DNA of 64,000 bases, from NCBI GenBank assembly GCA_001627865.1, contig LUQO01000047.1:29263-93262 (forward strand), written 5' to 3'. The stretch's first letter is position 1; each line of letters opens with the position of its first letter. Shown here piece by piece: positions 53,848 through 61,739 of the stretch. Origin of the DNA: SAR324 cluster bacterium REDSEA-S27_B3. GTDB lineage: Bacteria; SAR324; NAC60-12. A program made the translations under genes and the position numbers. The notes below the pieces were generated by a model. It did no database searches and was not told where the DNA came from. It saw only the letters and a program-made list of their open reading frames with translations.

Positions 53848-55656
53848 TCAATCCACTCCGCATGCCCAGCTCAGCCACTGGACATCTTGAGGATTTTCCA
53901 GCAATGGAGATATTTCACGCAAAACACGATCATGATATTCATTCAGCCATTGTATTTCTTCAGGTAAAAGTAAATTTCTGTCAATCAACCTCTTGTCATA
54001 TGGAATCAGTGTCAGTGTTTCAAAACATAGCCATCCTTTTCCTGCAGGATGAACTGGATATCCTTCAGCTTTTTTAACAATATGCAGATTCTCAATTCGT
54101 ACACCTCCCCAACCTGTCTCGTAAAATCCTGGTTCATTGGACAAAATCATTCCAGCCTGCAGAGCCACATCATTGGAAACCGGTGAGATTCTCTGCGGTC
54201 CCTCATGCACATTCAGAAATGCCCCTACCCCATGACCGGTACCATGTCCATAATCCAAACCTGCATTCCAAAGACATGAACGAGTAATCGCATCCAGAGA
54301 AGCACCGTTTGTGCCTTCAGGAAAGACCTGGCGGGCCAATTGAATATGTGCCTGCAGTACTAAAGTATAGATTCTTATTTGCTTTTGATCGGGATTCCCT
54401 AGTATTACAGTGCGAGTTGCATCAGTAGTTCCGCCTGCACACTGTATCCCGGAATCAACCAGTAACATTTCTCCGGATTTGATTGCATTTTCAGAATCAT
54501 GATCCCCGTAATGAACAATTGCTCCATTAGCACCTGATCCCACAATTGAACTGAAACTAAGATCAGAATAATCCTCTGACTTTTGATACTCCTCAAGCAG
54601 CCAGTCTGCATATTTCTTTTCTGTTACAGGATGTCCTGCATCAAATGCACTTAGCAGTCTGTTAAAACTCCTGACCACTCCAGCACCTGCCTGCTTATGA
54701 GCATTTCTTGCGGCGTTTAATTCGGAAGAATTTTTTACAGCCTTTTGTAAAACTATCGGGTTTTCTTTTTCGTAAACCTGGGACTCACTAAAAGCCAAAC
54801 GAGTGCCCATTGTAATTGATAACGGATCCAGCCAGACTTTGATATTTTCCTGTTCAGCAAGTTTTTTTATAAAACTCTGGTATTCAGAATAGGGGCGGAA
54901 ATCCCAATCCGGACAATTTCCGTTTAATTTTGTTTCCGGATGGTGACAGAAACATATTGCACGATCCGGAAATATTGCTGCATATGCTTCGAATACCGGA
55001 TTATGCTGAATATCACTTCCTCGTAAATTTGTCAGCCAGGCAATATCATCAAGCATGGTAAGCAGCAAAACATCCGGACGTGAATTTTCACTTGAACCGT
55101 TGTTTTTCAATTCCTTCCGTACATCCTGCAATTTTTCGGTACTCTCTTTTCCGGTGTATTTTAAAGGCAGAGGATAAATCTCATTTTTTGGAGGAACAGG
55201 TCGGTTCGACCAAACTGCGTCAACCAGGTTTTGAGAGACTGGTTCAAGAGAATGTCCAGTTTTACCTAATGCATTTTTGTAGCGTCGCCATTGTTTAGGA
55301 CTCATCACAAACGGATCCGCACCAACTTTTAATGCTTTGTTAGAATGTTTGGCAATCCATGTATGCGGTTCATCAACACCTTCATTTCCAAGTTTGTTTA
55401 TATCAAACAATTCAGTGCATGTTTGTTCGGCCTGTAAATGGTAGCGTGAATCAACAAAAAGCTGGGACCGACCCTCCACGCAAAATACAGCAGTTCCGGC
55501 TGAACCTGTAAAACCTGAAGAGTTGTTACTGACAGTTGAAGCTTCAAGGCGCCTGTTGTGCGGAGGCACATATTCGTTTAAATGCTCATCAGTTGTGGTA
55601 ACGATCAGCATGTCCAATCCTTGTCCGCTCATTTCTTCACGCAGTTTATTTAACAT
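53848..55656 (-). CDS. pepP: Aminopeptidase P (Xaa-Pro aminopeptidase, M24B)
   Basis: 602-residue three-domain enzyme, long like eukaryotic cytosolic APP1 rather than the roughly 440-residue E. coli PepP. Two creatinase-like N-terminal domains (about 1-310, SGQGLDMLIVTTTDEHLNEY) precede the pita-bread catalytic domain with metal ligands in LLVDSGIQCAGGTTDATRTV, GHGTGHGVGAFLNVHEGP, LSNEPGFYE, and GVRIENL. It removes an N-terminal residue before proline. First gene of a unit continuing into ispE and the lytic transglycosylase. The gene symbol is by function; the short form would be a different subfamily. Confidence 0.9.
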   Translation of the reverse strand: MLNKLREEMSGQGLDMLIVTTTDEHLNEYVPPHNRRLEASTVSNNSSGFTGSAGTAVFCVEGRSQLFVDSRYHLQAEQTCTELFDINKLGNEGVDEPHTWIAKHSNKALKVGADPFVMSPKQWRRYKNALGKTGHSLEPVSQNLVDAVWSNRPVPPKNEIYPLPLKYTGKESTEKLQDVRKELKNNGSSENSRPDVLLLTMLDDIAWLTNLRGSDIQHNPVFEAYAAIFPDRAICFCHHPETKLNGNCPDWDFRPYSEYQSFIKKLAEQENIKVWLDPLSITMGTRLAFSESQVYEKENPIVLQKAVKNSSELNAARNAHKQAGAGVVRSFNRLLSAFDAGHPVTEKKYADWLLEEYQKSEDYSDLSFSSIVGSGANGAIVHYGDHDSENAIKSGEMLLVDSGIQCAGGTTDATRTVILGNPDQKQIRIYTLVLQAHIQLARQVFPEGTNGASLDAITRSCLWNAGLDYGHGTGHGVGAFLNVHEGPQRISPVSNDVALQAGMILSNEPGFYETGWGGVRIENLHIVKKAEGYPVHPAGKGWLCFETLTLIPYDKRLIDRNLLLPEEIQWLNEYHDRVLREISPLLENPQDVQWLSWACGVD

Positions 55657-55885
55657 ATCTTTATATTCTCAGGTTTGTATTATCAGATTAAATTAAACAG
55701 ATTTGATCATAAATTGTTAGATGTTGACAAGCCAAGACAATTTCAATATCACCTTTACTTGCAGCATTTTTCCAGTCTCGCATATATTCCCGAATTCATG
55801 AATAATTTTGTTCTTCCCACATATCTTAATGCGGAGCAAAAAATTCATCTGCGAGGAACAGGTAGTTTTTTAGTGATTGTACTTA

Positions 55886-55915
55886 AAATGAAGCACTGTG
55901 AAATGCACAGTGCTT
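55886..55915 (-). terminator. Terminator hairpin after pckA
   Basis: AAGCACTGTG (55891-55900) pairs perfectly with CACAGTGCTT (55906-55915) around a 5-nt loop. On the minus strand the stem is followed by CATTTT. It lies 25 bp past the pckA stop. Confidence 0.7.
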
Positions 55916-55939
55916 AGAGGAAGAGTATTCTGATTATGA

Positions 55940-57532
55940 TCAGGAAATGTTTGGACCAGCCTGTACAATTTCCTGGCTGGATCCTTCTTCAAACTGTTTG
56001 AAGTTATCCCTGAACATAGTTGCCAGTTTCAACGCGGCTTCATCGTATGCATCTCCATCAGACCATGTATTTCTTGGCAGCATGATTTCACTGGGAACAT
56101 CTGGACATTCTGTAGGAACATCAAACCCGAATAAATCATTCTTAACTGATGGTGCGTCTTTCATTGTACCATCAAGAATTGCGTCAATAATTGAACGTGT
56201 ATATTTCAGAGACATTCGTTCACCTTCTCCGTATCCGCCACCACTCCAGCCTGTATTCACCAGCCATACCGAAGTTCCGTTCTGTTCGATACGTTTTGCT
56301 AACAGTTCGGCGTATTTGCTGGGATGCCAGACCATGAACGCGGCCCCAAAACAGGCTGAGAAAGTTGCTTCCGGCTCAGTCACTCCCATTTCCGTACCGG
56401 CTACTTTCGCAGTATATCCACTGATAAAGTGATACATTGCCTGAGATGAATTTAATTTACTAACCGGCGGCAGCACTCCGAATGCGTCACATGTGAGGAA
56501 AATAATGTTTTGCGGATGACCTCCTACACATGGAATTTTTGCGTTCTTTATATAGTCAATCGGGTACGAAGCACGTGTGTTTTCTGTATGAGAAGTCCCA
56601 TCGAAATCAACAACGTGTGTGTCTTTATCATAATCTACATTTTCCAGTACGGTTCCAAACTGGATGGCACGAAAAATGTCAGGTTCTTTCTCTTCTGTAA
56701 GATTGATGCATTTTGCATAGCATCCACCTTCGATGTTGAAAATGCCGTCATCACTCCAGCAGTGTTCATCATCTCCAATCAATTGACGTTTAGGATCCGC
56801 GGAAAGGGTAGTTTTACCGGTTCCGGACAATCCAAAAAATAGCGCCACGTCATCATCCTCACCCACATTAGCTGAACTGTGCATTGAAAGAATACCTTGT
56901 TTTGGCATGATATAGTTCATGATGCTGAAAATACCTTTTTTCATCTCACCGGCATATTCTGTTCCGAGAATCACAAATTCTTTGCGATCAAAACATAACT
57001 CCACACTTGTTTTTGAAGTCATGTATTTAGTCAACGGATTAGCAGGAAATTGTCCGGCATTAAAAATCACATAATCAGGATCTCCAAAATCATCAACTTC
57101 TTCAGAGTTGGGGCGAATTAACATGTTATGCATAAACAAAGCATGGTAGGGGCGTGTGGCGATAATGCGCACTTTGATCCGGTAATTTGGATCCCAACCC
57201 GCAAATCCATCAACAACATAAATTTTATTGTGTGTGTTCAAATAATCAATGGCACGCCCCCTTGAAATCATGAATGTTTCTTCATCCATTCCAATATTAA
57301 TATTTCCCCACCAAACATCAGAATTGATGCTGGGATGTTCAACAATTCGTTTATCCTTCGGGCTGCGTCCTGTCTTTTCATAAGATGAGACTATCAATGC
57401 TCCGACAGAAGAAATTGAGGCGTCAGGTTCATGTGCCAAAGCCTCCTGATACAATTGTGGAGGAGTGGCATTCCGTACCACTGTGTTTACGTTAATTCCG
57501 TATTGTTCCAATGAAATTGAGGTCCCGCTCAT
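55940..57532 (-). CDS. pckA: Phosphoenolpyruvate carboxykinase (ATP)
   Basis: 530-residue cytosolic enzyme converting oxaloacetate and ATP to PEP, CO2 and ADP; the committed step of gluconeogenesis. Motifs: the Arg substrate site and RTGRSPKDK-like KTGRSPKDKRIVE (about 53-65), the P-loop GLSGTGKTT (234-242), LIGDDEHCW (about 251), NIEGGCYAK, and ATP-type signature FFGLSGTGKTTLSADP. Start ATG at 57532; the first residues are not conserved. It has its own terminator and stands alone, so it is probably regulated individually. Confidence 0.96.
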   Translation of the reverse strand: MSGTSISLEQYGINVNTVVRNATPPQLYQEALAHEPDASISSVGALIVSSYEKTGRSPKDKRIVEHPSINSDVWWGNINIGMDEETFMISRGRAIDYLNTHNKIYVVDGFAGWDPNYRIKVRIIATRPYHALFMHNMLIRPNSEEVDDFGDPDYVIFNAGQFPANPLTKYMTSKTSVELCFDRKEFVILGTEYAGEMKKGIFSIMNYIMPKQGILSMHSSANVGEDDDVALFFGLSGTGKTTLSADPKRQLIGDDEHCWSDDGIFNIEGGCYAKCINLTEEKEPDIFRAIQFGTVLENVDYDKDTHVVDFDGTSHTENTRASYPIDYIKNAKIPCVGGHPQNIIFLTCDAFGVLPPVSKLNSSQAMYHFISGYTAKVAGTEMGVTEPEATFSACFGAAFMVWHPSKYAELLAKRIEQNGTSVWLVNTGWSGGGYGEGERMSLKYTRSIIDAILDGTMKDAPSVKNDLFGFDVPTECPDVPSEIMLPRNTWSDGDAYDEAALKLATMFRDNFKQFEEGSSQEIVQAGPNIS

Positions 57533-57942
57533 TATTACTCCTGTCTATTGCTTTTACTGTAAAATATTATGCAAGATGTTACATTGATTTCAAAATCATC
57601 ACAAGCAAAAGAAGTAAATTTCATACAATAATTTTGTTTTATTGTACTTTTTTTCGCAAACTGCATTTTCCAGGGTGTGTCAGATTAAGACAACTTCAAG
57701 ATAAGATTTTATTGCAGAATGAGCAATAAATCCTATTTTTGATTATTGTCAAAAAAAAATGTATTAAAGATGAAGTTTGAAGGAAGGTAAAAGTAAAAAA
57801 ATGTTGCAGTGATGTATTTCAGCGGATTACTATTATCCGGAATTATTTCAGTGGCATGGATGACATTAAAATGTCGTTCTTTAAGGTAACTCTGTAGTTC
57901 AATTATCAGGGAGGAATTTGGATAGCGACTAATATGAAAATT
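57533..57942. other. Spacer upstream of pckA
   Basis: No gene seen. A hairpin TTTATTGC/GCAATAAA (57708-57730) may terminate the repeat-protein transcript. The pckA promoter must lie here, but I could not place it. Confidence 0.4.
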
Positions 57943-58608
57943 TTAATCGATCACTAAATGCTTGCTGAGCCAGTCGGACAATGCCTTGGAAACCTGACGC
58001 AATTCCGGATCATCCGGCAGGTCATAATCTTCGATCGTGGAAATAGCGCGTTTTAATTTTTTAGAAGCAACCAGTACGGACATCAGACCGGATATTTTCA
58101 AGGCTTTACGCTGTTCATCCGGAGTCCGGTTTGCTATGTCCTCGTCAAGGATTTCTATGGTTTTTTCATAATCCTGCTGCTCATTACTGTCTGAAACCTG
58201 TGTAATTAAATCTGTATATGGTGGTATTCTCGCCGCAACCAGTTTTTCTTTCTGTGTCAGTTTGATCGCCAGTGACAAAGCCATGTTTTCTATTTGATCA
58301 TCTGGGGTCCTGACTTCCTTCGAAATTCGTGATGCCATGTCAGTAATTTGATCATCTGGTGTCTTTATTTGGCGTGATATTCGTTCAGCCATGTCCTTTA
58401 CCGTTCCACCATCAAAGGTAATCTGATCTGAAATCTGATCCGCCATTGCCTGTATTTGATCATCTGGGGTCCTGACTTCCTCCGAAATTTGAGTGGCCAA
58501 TGCTTTGATTTGATCATCTGGTGTTCTGACTTCTCGCGAAATTTGAGAGGCCAATGCTTTTATTTGATCATCTGGTGTTCTAACTTCACGCGAAATTTGA
58601 GAGGCCAA
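57943..58608 (-). pseudogene. Downstream half of a frameshifted 18-residue-repeat protein
   Basis: Reads MASQISREVRTPDDQIKALA and continues in 18-residue units (A-x-Q-I-S-x-E-V-R-T-P-D-D-Q-I) through about residue 110, then a non-repeat C-terminal domain with ARIPPYTDLITQ, DEQRKALKISGLMSVLVASK, and DPELRQVSKALSDWLSKHL, which looks helical and TPR-like. The apparent start is inside a repeat and has no ribosome-binding site. The frame upstream is the other half of the same gene at 58640-59431, one base out of register. I therefore treat it as the 3' part of a single broken gene, possibly still read if the shift is a sequencing error or programmed. Confidence 0.7.
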
Positions 58609-58960
58609 TGCTTTTATTTGATCATCTGGAGTCCTGACTTCACGCGAAATTTGAGTTGGAAATACGCTCAGCCATGTTCTTTACTGTGCCACCGTCAAAT
58701 GTGATCTGATCAGATATCTGATCGGCCATTGCTTGAATTTGATCATCCGGCGTCCTCATTTCTTTCGAGATTCGCGTAGCCATTTTCGAAATCTCTTCAT
58801 CTGGTGTCTTGATCTGTTTGGAAATACGTTCAGCCATGTTCTTTACTGTGCCACCATCAAATGTGATCTGATCAGATATCTGATCCGCCATTGATGCTAT
58901 TTGATCTTCGGGGGTTCTGATTTTTTCAGAAAGTTTTTCAGCCATTTCTTCCTGGTCGAA
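58243..58960 (-). repeat. 54-bp coding repeats (18-residue units)
   Basis: At least 12 units, each encoding about 18 residues with a conserved TPDDQI or DGGTV turn. The units come in three types repeated in order, so the DNA also repeats at 162 bp. Two adjacent units near 58510-58620 are almost identical, evidence of recent duplication. Slippage at these repeats is the likely cause of the frameshift at about 58650. Confidence 0.75.
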
Positions 58961-59431
58961 CATGTCTTCCAGTTTACTCTTCAATTTCTGGTCTGACTCA
59001 TCCATCAGTCTTTTCAGAACTTCATAAAGCAATTGAGCTGAATCCTCGCGCATCAGTCGCTCTTCAGTTTCGTCAATGAAAAAAGTGAAATCGTGGGCAT
59101 CCGCTAAAGCTTGAGATTTGCGGCCGATTATTTGCCCATTTTTGAAAGAACGAAAATGAATCAAATTCTCCCCTTCCTGGGGCTCCTCATATATTTCCAC
59201 CATGAACTGATTCCCGTTTTCATCTGAATAAAGCTCGGAGTACAGCTTTTTTGGCGCGCTGTCGATCACGACAGTGGAGATTGTATCAGTCGTTTCCTGC
59301 CCAAATGCAACTGCGGAAAACCCAAACATTACTGCAATAGACAGTAAAATTTTCAAAATTCTTTGCTGCATCTGCATTGATATTTTATTCAGTGTGAATT
59401 TAGGTACAGAGGTTATTTTTACTTTTATCAA
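58640..59431 (-). pseudogene. Upstream half of a frameshifted, exported 18-residue-repeat protein
   Basis: 263 codons from the upstream TTG-type start at 59431; the likelier start is ATG at 59377, giving a signal peptide ILLSIAVMFGFSAVAFGQE. A region with SELYSDENGNQFMVEIYEEP and a helix follow. From about residue 165 it has 18-residue units such as MADQISDQITFDGGTV and MAERISKQIKTPDEEI; three unit types alternate, giving a 54-residue super-repeat. The frame stops just after MAERIS with SNFA; a base shift in the repeat switches to the frame of the next entry. The junction looks like recombination between two repeats (AERIS-K joined to a QISREV unit) with one base too many. A periplasmic, helical, possibly Leptospira-like repeat; no family recognised. 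Confidence 0.7.
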
Positions 59432-59744
59432 ACCTGTTTTTATAAATCAATCCAAAATTTGTTCCTTTAAGCATTTTTTATACATCAATAACAATATATT
59501 TCAGTTGCTTGAGCAGGAAATAATAACAGCTTTTGGAATTAGTGATTCTGAAAATTTTTTGATATGTGAATTCAACTCTGTGGAATTAAGTTAATCAAAA
59601 GCTTTTCAACCAGATTGTCTTGGAAAGGGCGAATCAGCAGTATTTTTCAACCTCCGGGAAAATCTAATAATATCTGACAGCAATCTTTGAGGTGTGCTTC
59701 TTATGCTTTTGTGTAAGTCAGGAAATTAAGAATATTCAGGTCAA

Positions 59745-60584
59745 TCATTCAACAGGTCTGTCTGGATCGGTAATCCAGTCACTCCAGGAACCGGCGTATA
59801 GACGGGAATCTCCCATTCCGGCATGGTACATGGCCAGAATGTTGTGGCAGGCAGTGATTCCGGAACCGCAGTAAGAAACAGCTTTTTGAGCAGGAGAACC
59901 TTCCAGCAGTTTTTCATACTTTTTTCGCAATTCTTCTTTAGATTTCCAGTTACCGTCTTTGTTAAGATTTTCAGTAAAAGGAGTACTGAATGCTCCCGGA
60001 ATGTGTCCTGAGATTGGATCAAAAGTTTCATTTTCCCCACGGTAACGATCAGCACTGCGTGCGTCAAGAACACACACTTCCGAATTATCCAAATCATTCC
60101 GGACATCTTCCGCATCAACCAGCCATTCCGCTCTTGGCGATGCAATGAATGCCTTTGCTTCCGGAACAAATAATTCAGCTGTGACAGGATGTCCTTCCTT
60201 AATCCAGCGGGGCCATCCTCCATCCATTACAGCAACCGCATCATGTCCCAGCCAGCGCAGCATCCACCAGAGTCGTGCCGCGTGTGCTCCTCCTGTATCA
60301 TCATAAACTGCAACTTGCACTGATTGATCTATCCCCCAGGATGAAAACTTTTTTACTACTTCCTCAACGGAAGGAAGGGGATGTCTTCCGGTTTTTCCGG
60401 GAACATGCGGAACGGCAAGATCAAGATTCGTGTGCGCGTAAATAGCACCAGGCAGGTGGGAAACCTCAAACTCCTCCTTTTTTTGATCCGGAGCAGTGAG
60501 CACATAGCGGCAATCAATGAAACGCCAAACAGGATTTTCAAGTTGCTCCTGGACAATTTGGGGTGAGATCAGTGAACTGTACAT
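59745..60584 (-). CDS. sseA: Sulfurtransferase (3-mercaptopyruvate/thiosulfate type)
   Basis: 279-residue two-domain rhodanese. N-terminal inactive domain: WRFIDCRYVL, VSHLPGAIYAHTNLDLA, QVAVYDDTGGAHAARLWWML. C-terminal catalytic domain: VCVLDARSADRYRG, SGHIPGAFSTPF and the active-site loop YCGSGITACH with C239. The loop CGSGIT is closer to the mercaptopyruvate sulfurtransferase form (CGSGVTA) than the thiosulfate form (CRKG). It probably mobilises sulfane sulfur in the cytosol, as no signal peptide is seen. It is convergent with nothing and lies near an EamA gene on the same strand. Confidence 0.92.
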   Translation of the reverse strand: MYSSLISPQIVQEQLENPVWRFIDCRYVLTAPDQKKEEFEVSHLPGAIYAHTNLDLAVPHVPGKTGRHPLPSVEEVVKKFSSWGIDQSVQVAVYDDTGGAHAARLWWMLRWLGHDAVAVMDGGWPRWIKEGHPVTAELFVPEAKAFIASPRAEWLVDAEDVRNDLDNSEVCVLDARSADRYRGENETFDPISGHIPGAFSTPFTENLNKDGNWKSKEELRKKYEKLLEGSPAQKAVSYCGSGITACHNILAMYHAGMGDSRLYAGSWSDWITDPDRPVE

Positions 60585-60643
60585 AATATTTTCTTTATTA
60601 ATGATGCTGTAATCATATAAATATTATTAAGGGGAATCCATTA

Positions 60644-61516
60644 TTATTTACGTCCTAAATACACCCCTGAAAGAATCAATACCACTGCTGCCATTGTGTT
60701 TACAGAAATTGATTCCCCGAGAAACAGTATGCCAAATAGAATTCCGAACATTGGAATAAGAAAGGCTACATAGGATAAAAAGACTGCTCCAGCACGGAGA
60801 ATGATGTAATAACGCATCAGAAATGCAATTCCGGTAGAAACAATCCCAAGATGAATCAGTGCCAGAATGCTTTCCGTTTCAAGCTGCAGATTCCAGGGAC
60901 GCTCTATGAAAAGCCAAAGCGGAAGTGCAATAACTGAGGCAAAGATAAAAATTGAGGCGCTGACAGAATCTGCTGATGCCTCCTCCACTCGTGTGGCAAT
61001 CACTCCGGAAACGGTATAACCGAGTCCGGCCAAAATCACTGCTGCCTGTCCCCAGAAATTTCCATTTGTTGAAAAAACAGCATTCTCACCAAAAACAAAA
61101 AGAACACCTGTAAATCCAACCAGTATCGCTGCCAGCTGACGCACTGTGAATTTTTCATGTTCACTGAAAAAATGTCCCAGGATCAGTGCGAATAAAGGGG
61201 TGACTGACAGTAAGATTGACGCCAGGCTGCTGTCTATTTGCTGCTGCCCCCATGGGATCAGAAAAAAAGGCATTAAAACTCCCAGAATCGCCATCCATCC
61301 GATTTTACTCCAGTTTCTCCATCCACTTGGAAATGGAGTCCTGCGTATCAGAGTCAGGATCAGTAAAGCTGCTCCTGCCAGTAATATTCTAACACTCATT
61401 ACTGTCAGGGGAGTTACCCCGATCAGGGCAATTTTTATAGCACCAAAAGAAGATCCCCAGAGAGCCCCAAGGACAAACAATACTATGTAATCAACGCGGT
61501 CAGGTTGTCGCGGCAT
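60644..61516 (-). CDS. EamA-type (DMT superfamily) transporter
   Basis: 290-residue inner-membrane protein with ten predicted transmembrane helices in two EamA repeats. Typical features: VDYIVLFVLGALWGSSFGAI at the start, SVRILLAGAALLILTLI, SLASILLSVTPLFALILGHF closing the first repeat, and FLSYVAFLIPMFGILFGILF with FLGESISVNTMAAVVLILSG in the second. EamA proteins export metabolites or amino acids; the substrate cannot be named. It precedes sseA on the same strand by about 60 bp. Confidence 0.9.
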   Translation of the reverse strand: MPRQPDRVDYIVLFVLGALWGSSFGAIKIALIGVTPLTVMSVRILLAGAALLILTLIRRTPFPSGWRNWSKIGWMAILGVLMPFFLIPWGQQQIDSSLASILLSVTPLFALILGHFFSEHEKFTVRQLAAILVGFTGVLFVFGENAVFSTNGNFWGQAAVILAGLGYTVSGVIATRVEEASADSVSASIFIFASVIALPLWLFIERPWNLQLETESILALIHLGIVSTGIAFLMRYYIILRAGAVFLSYVAFLIPMFGILFGILFLGESISVNTMAAVVLILSGVYLGRK

Positions 61517-61739
61517 GTGGACTGAATCAGAAGCAAATGCTATGTAAGGGCTTTGCGTAACTGACCAGCCCGAAACTTTTATATCATGTAATTGGGAACT
61601 TTATGCAGTACATGAATCTACCACATAAGTAAGTTAAAGAGAATGATAATTTTGATCAGTAATTATTTGAAACTACTTGACTTTTGTTTTTTTATCGTTC
61701 ACTATCAACCGGTTGTTGAATACAAACCCTGCTGGTACA

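Noticed and set aside
55675..55917. 80-codon + strand frame in the pepP-pckA spacer.
   Set aside because: TTG start without ribosome-binding site; it ends inside the terminator hairpin of pckA and resembles nothing.
58243..58960. Regular repeats suggesting a CRISPR array.
   Set aside because: The 54-bp units are coding (18 residues each), contiguous and without unique spacers; no cas genes nearby.
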